Assembly: GCF_947503385.1 (NCBI RefSeq)
Contig: NZ_CANNDO010000008.1
Coordinates: 84,336 to 148,335, forward strand
DNA: 64,000 nt
Reading direction: 5' to 3'
From: an uncultured Tateyamaria sp.
GTDB lineage: Bacteria; Pseudomonadota; Alphaproteobacteria; Rhodobacterales; Rhodobacteraceae
In this document: piece after piece, positions 1 to 8,229 of the stretch
Numbering within the stretch: position 1 is the stretch's first letter
How the letters are laid out: every line of letters starts with the position of its first letter
The notes under the pieces: generated by a model
What the model was told of the DNA's origin: nothing
Databases searched by the model: none
What the model saw: the letters and a program-made list of their open reading frames with translations, nothing else
Program-made: the position numbers and the translations under genes

Positions 1-704
1 GGGTCGTCATCCTCCCACAAGGTGCCGTCAAAATGCGCGTCCATCTCGGCGTTGGTCACGATCTTGCGGGTCACGATACCCTGCGCGACCAGATCGTCCC
101 ATGTCAGGTCCTCGTCATAGCCCGTGTTGGGATAGGCGGGCGGGCCGGACGATATGCCGCCCATCTTTTCGCGCGCGACCTGCAAGGCGGCGGCCAGAAT
201 GCTTTCATGGGCGATGCGCACCGACGCGGTGCCCTTGGTCACCCCGTCGAGGTAAACCAGCGCCGAGCCTTCGCTGCCCGCGCCATAGGGCGAGCCAACC
301 ACCAGCGAATCCGAAATGGAATGGCCCCGGTATTGCTTGAAAAAGTCGTAAAACAGCTTCTCCGGCAGGCCCGAGACAAAGATCGGCTCGTTATGCGAGA
401 TCAACTGCACATCCAGAAACCGACCCTCCAGATCGAGCACCACCAGCATGTTGATCGACGCACCGGAAAAGCCGGGCAGCGGCGCCATCGGCTCGGTCTC
501 GAACACGTATCCCGCCTCGGCCCCGCCGGAGTTCAGCAGTTGCCAGACTCCCTTGTCATTGATCGGCTCGCCCAGCGACATGGGCGGCACGATATAGGGT
601 GCCAGCACCTCGCGCTGGAGCGGTTCGGCCACTGCCGAAACGACACCCATACACCACAGTATGGATGCCAGCAGCACAGCCCTTATGGAATTGATCAACC
701 ACAT
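1..704 (-). CDS. NosR/NirI-like membrane flavoprotein, N-terminal part (runs off the window)
   Basis: The first 234 residues are present; the rest lies beyond the window start. An N-terminal hydrophobic segment (residues about 5-20) looks like a signal peptide. It is followed by an FMN-binding-type domain with the stretches NMLVVLDLEGRFLDV, SHNEPIF and YLDGVTKGTASVRI. In this family a Thr in a D/S-G-x-T motif carries covalent FMN, and DGVTK fits that. NosR/NirI proteins pass electrons across the membrane and normally continue with transmembrane helices and polyferredoxin cysteines, which cannot be checked here. No nos or nir gene is visible; the neighbours are an ABC permease (divergent) and PQQ genes, so a role in another redox pathway is possible. 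Family is fairly sure, function is not. Confidence 0.75.
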   Translation of the reverse strand, partial: MWLINSIRAVLLASILWCMGVVSAVAEPLQREVLAPYIVPPMSLGEPINDKGVWQLLNSGGAEAGYVFETEPMAPLPGFSGASINMLVVLDLEGRFLDVQLISHNEPIFVSGLPEKLFYDFFKQYRGHSISDSLVVGSPYGAGSEGSALVYLDGVTKGTASVRIAHESILAAALQVAREKMGGISSGPPAYPNTGYDEDLTWDDLVAQGIVTRKIVTNAEMDAHFDGTLWEDDD

Positions 705-784
705 CTGGCCCAGCCTATTCCGCTGCGCCCCGCGCCCCTATGCGACTAAGGTATGACCGGCGGCCAACAACGCTTTGGACGCGA

Positions 785-796
785 TCACAAATGTGA
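785..796. promoter_or_regulatory. CRP/FNR-like palindrome in the divergent promoter
   Basis: TCACAAATGTGA is a perfect inverted repeat (TCACA-N2-TGTGA) within the 104-bp region between the divergent NosR-like gene and the ABC permease, 12 bp upstream of the permease start. It resembles the half-sites of CRP/FNR-family regulators, though the spacer is shorter than in the E. coli CRP consensus. It could serve either gene. Assignment to a regulator is inference. Confidence 0.35.
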
Positions 797-808
797 CAGG
801 TTCGGGAC

Positions 809-1573
809 ATGACCGACACGCGTTTCGACTTTACGGCGGTGGCTCTGTCGCTGCTTGGCCTGCTGGCCCTGTGGTGGGCGGCGGCGTGGTTGGGCGATGA
901 CCCCAGCGTCCTGCCCACCCCGGCAGAGGTCTGGGTGATTTTTCGGGCTGAAATGGCCAGTGGCGAAATGCAGCTGCATTTTTTCGCGACATTGCTGCGC
1001 GTGGCGGCGGCCTTTGCGCTGGCGATGGGCATCGGCTGTGTCATCGGGTTGATCATGGGGCTGAACGCCACGATCAACCGGTGGTTTTCAACGTGGCTTG
1101 TGGTGCTGCTGAACGTGCCAGCGCTGGTGGTCATCGTGCTGTGTTACCTGTGGATCGGCCTGAACGAGGTGGCCGCCATTACCGCGGTGGCGCTGAACAA
1201 GACCGCGATGGTCGCCGTGGCCATCCGCGAAGGGGTCCACGCGCTCGACCCCCGATTGCGCGACATGGCGCAGGTGTTCGGGATGCGCCCCTCAGCGCGG
1301 CTGCGCCACGTGATCCTGCCGCAACTCTGGCCCTATATCGCGACCTCCACCCGCAACGGGCTCGCCATCATCTGGAAGATCGTGCTGGTGGTCGAATTTC
1401 TGGGCCGATCCAATGGGATCGGCTTCCAGATCCACCTCTACTTTCAACTTTTTGAAACAGGCTACGTGCTGGCCTATGCGCTCAGCTTTGTGGCGTTCAT
1501 GCTGCTGATCGAATTCACCCTGCTGCGCGCTCTGGAAACCCGCGCAACACAGTGGCGGCAGGTCAGCGCCTAG
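809..1573 (+). CDS. ABC transporter permease (SsuC/TauC/NrtB type)
   Basis: A 254-residue integral membrane protein of the binding-protein-dependent permease family (BPD_transp_1). There are about six hydrophobic segments, and a cytoplasmic loop with the order DMAQVFGMRPSARLRHVILPQLWPYI matches the EAA motif that contacts the ATPase. The closest families import sulfonates, nitrate or similar small anions. No ATPase or binding protein is visible here, so the partners must lie to the left or elsewhere. It is divergent from the NosR-like gene. Its last four bases overlap the end of the VWA gene on the other strand. Family is certain; substrate is unknown. Confidence 0.85.
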   Translation: MTDTRFDFTAVALSLLGLLALWWAAAWLGDDPSVLPTPAEVWVIFRAEMASGEMQLHFFATLLRVAAAFALAMGIGCVIGLIMGLNATINRWFSTWLVVLLNVPALVVIVLCYLWIGLNEVAAITAVALNKTAMVAVAIREGVHALDPRLRDMAQVFGMRPSARLRHVILPQLWPYIATSTRNGLAIIWKIVLVVEFLGRSNGIGFQIHLYFQLFETGYVLAYALSFVAFMLLIEFTLLRALETRATQWRQVSA

Positions 1574-2271
1574 AACAGCAGCTTGCACCCCAACGTCCGG
1601 TTCATCGCCGCCACCAGTTGATCCACCGTTTCGGTGTTCACATATTCCCCGCCCGTCAGATCAGCGAGGCATTTGGCCACGCTGACCGTCACGTTGTACC
1701 CCATGGCGTCGTCCGACTGCCAACCAAAGTGTTCGCCGCGCACCTTGAACCCGATCACATGCACGGTCAGCCCCGTGCCGGACAGGTCCGCCGCCAGCGC
1801 GCAGGTCTGGCCGCCGCAGGTCTCCTTGCCATCGGTGACCAGCACGACGGTGCCGGGCCGGTCGGGGTATCCCAGCGTGTCGGCGGCCAGCGATACGGCT
1901 TCGGTCAGCGCGGTGCGGCCTTCGGGCTCCAGCCCATCGACGGCAGCAATCACGTCCAACGCCGCATCCGCCCGCGGGGCAAAGCGCAGTTCGATCCCCG
2001 AACACTCGCCCACGCCCCCTGCCCCGCCGGGACCATAGACAACCAGCCCGATGCGCCGGAACGGGGCAACCTGCGGCATGGCGGTGCGCACGGCGCGGCG
2101 CGCTTCGAAAATGCGCGGCTCGTCAATCTGGTTGAACCCCATTTCCGCCATGGACCCCGATCCGTCAAAGACGATCATCGCGTCCTCGGTACAACTGGCG
2201 CGCACAGGCGTGGACAGGAGGATCGCCGCGATGCTCGCGGCCGCTGCTGCCTTGTGTCCCCTGCGTCCCAT
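1570..2271 (-). CDS. Secreted von Willebrand factor A domain protein of the PQQ operon
   Basis: A 233-residue exported protein. A hydrophobic signal (residues about 8-26, ending STPVRAS) precedes a VWA domain whose MIDAS motif DGSGSM is followed by the conserved Thr (GRTALTEA) and Asp (LVTDGKE). Four or more Cys suggest disulfides in the periplasm. I chose the second of two ATGs (2271) because the AGGAG at about 2279-2283 lies directly against the first ATG but 6 nt from the second. It starts 10 bp after pqqE and is probably co-transcribed. VWA proteins (MxaC, MxaL) also occur in methanol dehydrogenase clusters as assembly factors, so a role in maturing a PQQ enzyme is plausible inference. 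Confidence 0.8.
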   Translation of the reverse strand: MGRRGHKAAAAASIAAILLSTPVRASCTEDAMIVFDGSGSMAEMGFNQIDEPRIFEARRAVRTAMPQVAPFRRIGLVVYGPGGAGGVGECSGIELRFAPRADAALDVIAAVDGLEPEGRTALTEAVSLAADTLGYPDRPGTVVLVTDGKETCGGQTCALAADLSGTGLTVHVIGFKVRGEHFGWQSDDAMGYNVTVSVAKCLADLTGGEYVNTETVDQLVAAMNRTLGCKLLF

Positions 2272-2280
2272 GACCATCTC

Positions 2281-3366
2281 CTAGCGTCGGTATACAAACT
2301 CCGGCGGCGCGACCTCTCGCACTTCTTCGGTCAAAAGCGCATCCAGCGCCGCGCGACCGGCAGATTTGCGGCACACCGGGTCGGGCGCCGATGCGTCCCC
2401 CAGCACTGCCATCGCCTGACAGCGGCATCCGCCAAAATCAATGTCGCGCCGTTCGCATCCCTGACACAGGTCCGGCAACCAATCCGTCCCGCGATAGGCG
2501 TTGAACGCCGACCCGTCATACCAGATATCCGCCAGTTTGCGCGCGGTCACGTTGTCAAAGGTCAGATGCGGGATGGTTTCAGCGGCATGGCAGGGCAGCA
2601 CCGTGCCATCCGGCGTGACGTTCAGTCCGGTGGACCCCCAGCCATTCATGCACGCCTTGGGGAAATCCGAGTAGTAGTCCGGCGGCACGAAATCGATAAC
2701 CAACTGCCCCCTGAGCGATTCCACCGCCCGCGCAACGGTCTTTTTCGCCGTCTCCACCTGCGCCCGACTGGGTTGCAGCGCGGCACGGTTGACCAGCGCC
2801 CAGCCCTGAAACTGCACGCAGGCAATCTCGATCCGCCGCGCACCAAGGCGCAGCGCCATGTCGATGGTCGCAGGCAGGTCGTCGAGGTTCTCGCGGTGCA
2901 TCACCGCGTTCAGCGTCAGCGGAAAGCCGATGTCGGATATGATCTCGGCCACGTGCATCTTGCGGTCAAACCCACCGTCATAACCGCCGATGCGGTCCGC
3001 CATCGCCGCCGTGACGCCTTGCAGGGACAGCTGCACATGGTCCAGCCCCGCATCGTCCAGCGCGCGCAGGCGGCGTTCATTCAGCCCGACGCCCGAGGTG
3101 ATAAGGTTGGTGTATAACCCCGCCTCCCGCGCCGCCGCCACAAGTGCCTCCAGATCACGCCGCGACGCAGGCTCACCCCCCGAAAGGTGCAGCTGCAACA
3201 CGCCCAGCTTGGCCGCCTGTACAAAGACATCCGCCCACGCCTCGGTGCTCAATTCGGCATCGCGCGCCAGCAACTCGGTCGGGTTCGAGCAATAGGGGCA
3301 GGCCAGCGGACAACGGTGCGTCAGCTCGGCCAGCATCGCCATGGGGGGATCAATGCGGACGGACAT
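2281..3366 (-). CDS. pqqE: PqqE, radical SAM PQQ biosynthesis enzyme
   Basis: A 361-residue radical SAM protein that forms the Glu-Tyr carbon-carbon cross-link in PqqA bound to PqqD. The N-terminal CPLACPYC motif (CxxxCxxC) binds the SAM [4Fe-4S] cluster. The C-terminal SPASM region shows the cysteines CHAAE, CQGC and GGCRC for auxiliary clusters. I use the ATG at 3366 (MSVRIDPP), which overlaps the end of pqqD by 17 bp as is common in this operon; a longer frame upstream lacks homology. Order pqqABCDE is intact. Confidence 0.97.
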   Translation of the reverse strand: MSVRIDPPMAMLAELTHRCPLACPYCSNPTELLARDAELSTEAWADVFVQAAKLGVLQLHLSGGEPASRRDLEALVAAAREAGLYTNLITSGVGLNERRLRALDDAGLDHVQLSLQGVTAAMADRIGGYDGGFDRKMHVAEIISDIGFPLTLNAVMHRENLDDLPATIDMALRLGARRIEIACVQFQGWALVNRAALQPSRAQVETAKKTVARAVESLRGQLVIDFVPPDYYSDFPKACMNGWGSTGLNVTPDGTVLPCHAAETIPHLTFDNVTARKLADIWYDGSAFNAYRGTDWLPDLCQGCERRDIDFGGCRCQAMAVLGDASAPDPVCRKSAGRAALDALLTEEVREVAPPEFVYRR

Positions 3367-3628
3367 GCACCATCCCCCGATCCCGCAGGTCTTCGACAAA
3401 CGCCACCACATCCGGCGCGATCACGTCCAACGGCGCGTCATAGACCTGCGCCAGCGCCTCCGAAATCTCCGACAGGCTCGCCTCTCCGTCCAGTTGCCCC
3501 AACACCGCCGTGCCCACCTGATCCAGCACCAGCACCCGCTCGGGTCCCAGCAGCACATCCACCTTGCGCACCGCATCGAACTGCGTCCGCACGCCGCGCG
3601 GCAGGAATGGCACGTCCTCAGGGCTCAT
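3350..3628 (-). CDS. pqqD: PqqD, PqqA peptide chaperone
   Basis: A 92-residue RiPP-recognition protein that binds the PqqA precursor and presents it to PqqE. Family features are the conserved start (PFLPRGVRTQFD), the stretch VLLGPERVLVLDQVGTAVL and a C-terminal helix region (VVAFVEDLRDRGMV). Normal length for free-standing PqqD. It overlaps pqqC by 4 bp and pqqE by 17 bp, so translation is probably coupled. Confidence 0.96.
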   Translation of the reverse strand: MSPEDVPFLPRGVRTQFDAVRKVDVLLGPERVLVLDQVGTAVLGQLDGEASLSEISEALAQVYDAPLDVIAPDVVAFVEDLRDRGMVHVRPH

Positions 3629-4371
3629 GCGGCGAGCCCCTCACCCGGTTGCCAGCCGCCGGGCGGAATGCGACCGGGTTCCACATAAGCCGACCACAGC
3701 GCGTCCAACTGTGCCCACAGCACCTCGGTCTTGAAAGTCAGCGCGCGCACGGCTGCGTCCTGATCGGGCCGCGTTACGGCGTGATCCATCACCCATTTCA
3801 GGCCAAAGGCCACGTCTTTGGGCGCCTCGTTCAGACGGTTCTGGAAATAGGACAGCGTGTCGGCATTGGCGAACTCGTAATGCTCCAGCAGGCCCGCGAT
3901 ACGGTTCTTGTGGATGGCCGGTGCGAACAGTTCGGTCAGCGACGATGCCACGGCGGGCAACAGCGGCTCGTCCCGCACAAACCGCACATAGGCGTCAACG
4001 GCAAAGCGTGTGGCAGGCAGAATGCCCGCTTCGGACGCGACATAATCAGGGTCCAGCCCCACGCCCTCGGCCAGTTTCAGCCAACGGGCAATGCCGCCCT
4101 CGCCCGGGGCCGACCCATCGTGATCCTCGATCCGCGACCGCCACGCGCGGCGCAGGGCCGGATCGCTCACACGGGACATGAAAGCGGCGTCCTTCATCGG
4201 AATGCGCGTCTGGTAATAATACCGGTTGATCACCCACGCCCGCACCTGATCCGGCGTGCAATCGCCCGCGTGCAGCTTGTGGTGAAACGGGTGCTTGTCG
4301 TGATAGCGCGCGTCGCCAACGGCGCGCAACCGCGCCTCGAAGGCCTCGGCACTGTCAGGCTGATCGGTCAC
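3625..4371 (-). CDS. pqqC: PqqC, PQQ synthase
   Basis: A 248-residue cofactor-free oxidase that catalyses the last ring closure and eight-electron oxidation to PQQ. Recognisable family stretches include DKHPFHHKLHAG near the N terminus, WVINRYYYQTRIPMKDAAF, and EHYEFANADTLSYFQNRL in the C-terminal half. The start is GTG (4371), overlapping the end of pqqB by 4 bp. Typical family length. Confidence 0.97.
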   Translation of the reverse strand: MTDQPDSAEAFEARLRAVGDARYHDKHPFHHKLHAGDCTPDQVRAWVINRYYYQTRIPMKDAAFMSRVSDPALRRAWRSRIEDHDGSAPGEGGIARWLKLAEGVGLDPDYVASEAGILPATRFAVDAYVRFVRDEPLLPAVASSLTELFAPAIHKNRIAGLLEHYEFANADTLSYFQNRLNEAPKDVAFGLKWVMDHAVTRPDQDAAVRALTFKTEVLWAQLDALWSAYVEPGRIPPGGWQPGEGLAA

Positions 4372-5255
4372 AGCGTGATCTCCATCCCGTCAAAGGCAAT
4401 TTCCCACCCGCGCGCCAGCACCTCCGCCCGCTCGGGCGCGTCCGGTTGCAGGATGGGGTTTGTGTTGTTGATGTGGATGAACAGCTTGCGCCCGCCCACA
4501 TTGTCCAGCCGCGCCAGCGACCCCAGGTCCCCGTTCAACGGCACATGGCCCATGCGCGCGCCGGTTTTCTCGCCCGTGCCGGTGCGCTGCATGTCGTCAT
4601 TGTTCCAAACCGTGCCATCAAACAGCAGCAGGTCCACGGCACCGAGCCGGTCCAGCAACCAGTCGGGAATGGCGGCGCATCCCGGCACATAGGCCGCCCG
4701 CGTCGTGCCGTCCTCCAGCATCAGGCCCACGGTCTGCTCTCCCACTTCTTCAAGGTTCAGCGTCTCCCCTTCGAGAAACAGCGCCACCTTTCCCGGCACG
4801 GCAAAGGGGGTGACTGTCAGGCCGGGCACCGGTTCAAACGGCACATCCAGCGTGATCCGGTGCTGCGCCACCAGTGCAGCGTCCAGCACCCCAAACACCG
4901 AATTGCTCTGCAAAATTTCCAGCCCCGCCGCCGTGGCAAAGACATCGAACGGCGTCTTTTCCCGCAAGGTCAGCAGGCCCGCGATATGGTCAATATCGCC
5001 GTTGGTCAGCACCACCGACGCAATGGGCGAGCCGCGCAATCCCGGCGGGTGCATCTGCGCACAGGCATCCACCTGCGCCCGGATGTCGGGCGAGGCGTTC
5101 AGCACCGCCCACGCAGCCCCGTCCACCGACACGGCGACCGACGATTGCGTCATGCGCGGGATCACACCCTTGCGCGCGTCCGTGCAGTTGCGGCAGCCAC
5201 AATTCCATTGGGGCAGCCCCCCGCCGGCGGCTGCCCCAAGAACAATCAATCTCAT
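4368..5255 (-). CDS. pqqB: PqqB, metallo-beta-lactamase-fold PQQ biosynthesis protein
   Basis: A 295-residue protein of the PqqB family, thought to be an iron-dependent hydroxylase acting on the Glu-Tyr intermediate. Seen are the N-terminal VLGAAAGGGLPQWNC and CGCRNC cysteine motif, the NGDIDH metal motif (about residue 85) and the conserved C-terminal FIHINNTNPIL. It begins 15 bp after pqqA, the classic arrangement. Confidence 0.97.
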   Translation of the reverse strand: MRLIVLGAAAGGGLPQWNCGCRNCTDARKGVIPRMTQSSVAVSVDGAAWAVLNASPDIRAQVDACAQMHPPGLRGSPIASVVLTNGDIDHIAGLLTLREKTPFDVFATAAGLEILQSNSVFGVLDAALVAQHRITLDVPFEPVPGLTVTPFAVPGKVALFLEGETLNLEEVGEQTVGLMLEDGTTRAAYVPGCAAIPDWLLDRLGAVDLLLFDGTVWNNDDMQRTGTGEKTGARMGHVPLNGDLGSLARLDNVGGRKLFIHINNTNPILQPDAPERAEVLARGWEIAFDGMEITL

Positions 5256-5270
5256 GTAAGTCTGTGTGGC

Positions 5271-5378
5271 TTAGATCACGTCGCGCTCGGCGCCGCGGTC
5301 ATCGTCCTCACCGGGGCCATACATGTTGATCTCCATGCCGCACTTCACTTCGCGCGCTTTGGGTTTTGTCCATGCCAT
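5271..5378 (-). CDS. pqqA: PqqA, PQQ precursor peptide
   Basis: A 35-residue peptide beginning MAWTKPKAREVKCGMEINMY. It has the diagnostic E-x3-Y motif (Glu16, Tyr20), the two residues that are fused and excised to become PQQ. An ATG at 5378 is preceded by a strong AGGAGG ribosome site. The acidic tail is longer than in many PqqA peptides. It lies directly upstream of pqqB, as expected. High translation of pqqA relative to the enzymes is typical and fits the strong ribosome site. Confidence 0.96.
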   Translation of the reverse strand: MAWTKPKAREVKCGMEINMYGPGEDDDRGAERDVI

Positions 5379-5453
5379 AACGAATTCCTCCTCTTTTGCC
5401 TGATCACGATAACGGGGCAGCGGCGCGGGACATATGCGACTTTAGCCCTAGCC

Positions 5454-6800
5454 TCACTCGGACCAGACCGCCATCTTGCGGTCGATGGTCTTGCGCGAGA
5501 CGCCCAGACGGCGGGCCGCCTCGGCCCGGTTGCCGTCACACAGGTCGAGCATCCGCAGGATGTGCCGCTGCACCACCAGATCAAGGTTTTCGATCGCCTG
5601 CGCCCCTGTCACACTGCCCCCGCCGGAAAACTCCTCCGGGAAAGCGCCCAGAATGACCGACCGTTCAATAAGGTTGCGCAATTCCCGCACATTGCCTGGC
5701 CATGCGTAGCGCCGCAGCTTCAGCAATGTTTCCTCGTCCAGTTCCAGCGACGGCATGGCAAGCGAGGCGGAAAACTGCGCCATGAAATGCGCGGCCAATT
5801 CAACGATATCGTCCATCCGGTCCCTGAGCGGCGGCATGTCGATCTTGACCACGTGGATGCGGTGATACAGGTCCGCCCGGAACCGCCCCGCCGCCACTGA
5901 CGCCTCGATGTCGTCATTGGTGGCAAAGAGGAACCGCACGTTCAGCGGGATCTCCCGCTCGGCACCGACGGGCCGCACTTTCTTGTCCTCCAGCACGCGC
6001 AGCAGCGCGGCCTGCACCGTCTCGGGCATCTGCGCAATCTCGTCGAGCAGCAGCGTGCCGCCATCAGCCAGCAGCAACAGCCCCGGTTTCAGCCGGTCCT
6101 CCGCCTCGACCACGCCAAAAAGTTCATCGGCGAAACGGTCCGGCTGGATCGTGGCGCAGTTCACGGGAACAAAGGGCGCATCGGCCCGGTCCGACGCGTC
6201 GTGCAGGTGGCGCGCGGCCATCTCCTTGCCCGTGCCGCTGGCGCCGGTGAACAGCACCGGCGTGGGCAGCGGGGCCAGCCGTGCCAGCATCCCGCGCACA
6301 TCCTCCATCGGTTCGGAATTGCCCAAAAGCTTGCCATGCCCTTGCCCCGACGACAGTTCGCGCCGCAGCAGCGTGTTGTCCCGTTGCAGGTATTTGCGGT
6401 CCAGCGTGCGGGCCACGGCGCTGAGAATTTGATTGGCGCGGAATGGTTTGAGGACAAAATCGCTGACCCCTGCCCGCAGGGCTGCAATCGCTGTCTCAAG
6501 GTCCGCATAAGCGGTAATCAGGATCGCGTCAGCAAACAGGCCCTTGCGCTTTTGTTCCGTCAGCCAGTCAAGGCCCGTCCCCCCCGGCATCAGATTGTCG
6601 AAAATCACCAGATCATATTGCGCGTCATCCAGCGCCTTGGTCGCCTGCGCAGGCGATCCCACGGCCTCCACACGCTTGACCCGCGGCTCCAGCGTCTTGG
6701 TCAGAAAATGCCGCATCCCCGGCTCGTCATCAATCACGAGGATCGACGCGCCAGCCAGCGACTTGCCGTAGATATCCGGGGTGGAGCGCGGCGCGTTCAT
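5454..6800 (-). CDS. NtrC-family response regulator without the GAFTGA loop
   Basis: A 448-residue transcription regulator. A receiver domain (residues about 18-135) carries the phosphoacceptor Asp68 (IFDN) and Lys118. An AAA+ domain follows, with Walker A GASGTGK (186-192), ELFG (226-229), Walker B LLDEI (251-255) and the PGNVREL motif. A Fis-type helix-turn-helix is at the end (EAARRLGVSRKT). Between ELFG and ADGGTL the usual sigma54-contacting GAFTGA is absent and the loop is about four residues shorter. Such proteins (Rhodobacter capsulatus NtrC is the known case) can activate sigma70 promoters. The start is ATG 6800, 4 bp after the upstream micro-gene. No kinase is adjacent. It probably controls the formate dehydrogenase or pqq genes. 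Confidence 0.9.
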   Translation of the reverse strand: MNAPRSTPDIYGKSLAGASILVIDDEPGMRHFLTKTLEPRVKRVEAVGSPAQATKALDDAQYDLVIFDNLMPGGTGLDWLTEQKRKGLFADAILITAYADLETAIAALRAGVSDFVLKPFRANQILSAVARTLDRKYLQRDNTLLRRELSSGQGHGKLLGNSEPMEDVRGMLARLAPLPTPVLFTGASGTGKEMAARHLHDASDRADAPFVPVNCATIQPDRFADELFGVVEAEDRLKPGLLLLADGGTLLLDEIAQMPETVQAALLRVLEDKKVRPVGAEREIPLNVRFLFATNDDIEASVAAGRFRADLYHRIHVVKIDMPPLRDRMDDIVELAAHFMAQFSASLAMPSLELDEETLLKLRRYAWPGNVRELRNLIERSVILGAFPEEFSGGGSVTGAQAIENLDLVVQRHILRMLDLCDGNRAEAARRLGVSRKTIDRKMAVWSE

Positions 6801-6804
6801 CGGC

Positions 6805-6930
6805 TCAGTCCAGCCGCACAGCGTCGCCTGACTGTACCGCGTCAGACGAAAACCCCATCTCGTGCAGCACAAAATACGATGCCACGGAAATCACGATCAT
6901 CGCGGCAAATCCCATCATCATGGCCTTCAT
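6805..6930 (-). CDS. 41-residue single-span membrane peptide
   Basis: A small open frame starting MKAMMMGFAAMIVISVASYF, with one transmembrane helix (about residues 5-22) and a short polar tail (HEMGFSSDAV...). ATG 6930 is preceded by GGAGAGACCG, a fair ribosome site. It lies 9 bp after the WD40-cytochrome gene and 4 bp before the response regulator, so the tight spacing supports a real gene. No family is recognised. It may be a small subunit or anchor of the membrane formate dehydrogenase complex; that is inference. Confidence 0.65.
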   Translation of the reverse strand: MKAMMMGFAAMIVISVASYFVLHEMGFSSDAVQSGDAVRLD

Positions 6931-6939
6931 CGGTCTCTC

Positions 6940-8229
6940 CTATTCGGTTGCGTCGCGCAAAAAGGCGATCAAATCGGCGCGGTCCTGCGGTGCCGCGATC
7001 ACCTGCATCGGCATCTTTGATCCCGGAATGTAGTGGTCCGGGCCTTCGTCAAACAGGGCGTCAATCGTGGTGTCATCCCAGACAATCGCAGACCCGTCCA
7101 GCGTTGGCGAGTAGCGATAGCCCGGCACCACACCCGCCTTGCGCCCGAAGACCCCGTGCAGCGTCGGCCCCGCCTTGCGCGACGGTCCGTCCTCAAGGCT
7201 GTGGCAGATCGAACATTTGCGCATGAACTGCCGTTCACCATTGCTCATCGTCGCTGCGTCGCGCAGGAAACTGCGGGTGTCGCCGCCCGCCGGGTCGTAG
7301 GTATCCAAAAGCGCCACAGGCCAGGCATAAATCACGTCGTCGATCCCACCCGCATGGATCACCGTCCCGTCCGTGGAAAAGGCCAGCGCCCAGACCGGCC
7401 CTTGCCGCATGGCGCGAAAGTCGCGGGCAATCCGCCAGTCGTTTGTGTCCACCATCATGATGTGCCCCTCACCATCCCCGATGGCGAGTTGCCCGGTGGG
7501 CGCGTGAAAATCCATCGACAGGATGGGGCGGCGGTCGAGGGTGAAATCTGCAATCTCTTCACCCGTCTCCCGGTTGATCACCCGCGTGGTGCCGTCGACA
7601 GCGCCATAGGCGAGCCAGTCGCCGTGAACGACAATCCGGTTGATGCCAAACCCCTGATTGGCAATGATCCGCGATCCCATCCCGCCCCAAACGCGCACTG
7701 TCCCGTCGGACGATGCCGAATAAAGCGCACCGTCAGGATCAAAGGCGACATCCGTCACGTTCGACCGGTGATCGGTCAGGTCGCCGCCGATCTTGGCAGA
7801 TGGCTGCGCACCATCCGACAGCAGCGAGGAAAACAGGCTCATTATCCGAATGGAGCCGTCCCAACTGGCTATCGCCGCGCTCCGCCGATCCGGTGCAATG
7901 GCAATGGCACTGATCTTGCCCTTCATCCGGGTCACTTCAAAAGGCTCCGGGTCATCGGGACGCCACATCAGAACGCGGAAATCGTCACCGCCCGAAAACG
8001 CCACGGACGCGCTATATGTCACTGCCGTTACCGCCGCATCATGGCCTTCGCGCCATTCCGGCCCCGGCCACAGACCGACCGAGTTGTCGAAACTCGCAGA
8101 CGCCAGTGCCCCGTCCGGCGACACATCCAGCGCCATGACAGGGCCGCCATGGCCCTTGTAGGTCGTGAATTCCTGCGCGGCGGCGGGCAGCGCGAGGCAC
8201 AGCAAAAGACTACTCAGCAGGTGTCGCAT
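6940..8229 (-). CDS. WD40-repeat protein fused to a class I cytochrome c
   Basis: A 429-residue secreted protein. A signal peptide (MRHLLSSLLLCLALPAAAQ) is followed by WD40-like repeats to about residue 310 (for example HGGPVMALDVSPDGALASASFD and repeated VRVW or IRIM strand ends). A C-terminal cytochrome domain of about 100 residues has the heme motif CSICH, a later MPM axial-ligand candidate and the stretch AGPTLHGVFGRKAG typical of cytochrome c2/c550. It overlaps fdhC by 20 bp and belongs to the formate dehydrogenase operon. A periplasmic electron acceptor docked through the propeller is a reasonable inference. ATG 8229 gives the clean signal peptide. Confidence 0.88.
   Translation of the reverse strand: MRHLLSSLLLCLALPAAAQEFTTYKGHGGPVMALDVSPDGALASASFDNSVGLWPGPEWREGHDAAVTAVTYSASVAFSGGDDFRVLMWRPDDPEPFEVTRMKGKISAIAIAPDRRSAAIASWDGSIRIMSLFSSLLSDGAQPSAKIGGDLTDHRSNVTDVAFDPDGALYSASSDGTVRVWGGMGSRIIANQGFGINRIVVHGDWLAYGAVDGTTRVINRETGEEIADFTLDRRPILSMDFHAPTGQLAIGDGEGHIMMVDTNDWRIARDFRAMRQGPVWALAFSTDGTVIHAGGIDDVIYAWPVALLDTYDPAGGDTRSFLRDAATMSNGERQFMRKCSICHSLEDGPSRKAGPTLHGVFGRKAGVVPGYRYSPTLDGSAIVWDDTTIDALFDEGPDHYIPGSKMPMQVIAAPQDRADLIAFLRDATE

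Noticed and set aside
4446..5900. A long plus-strand open frame of 484 codons
   Set aside because: It is antisense to pqqB, pqqA and the regulator, with high Arg/Gln content typical of a GC-rich shadow frame and no family similarity.
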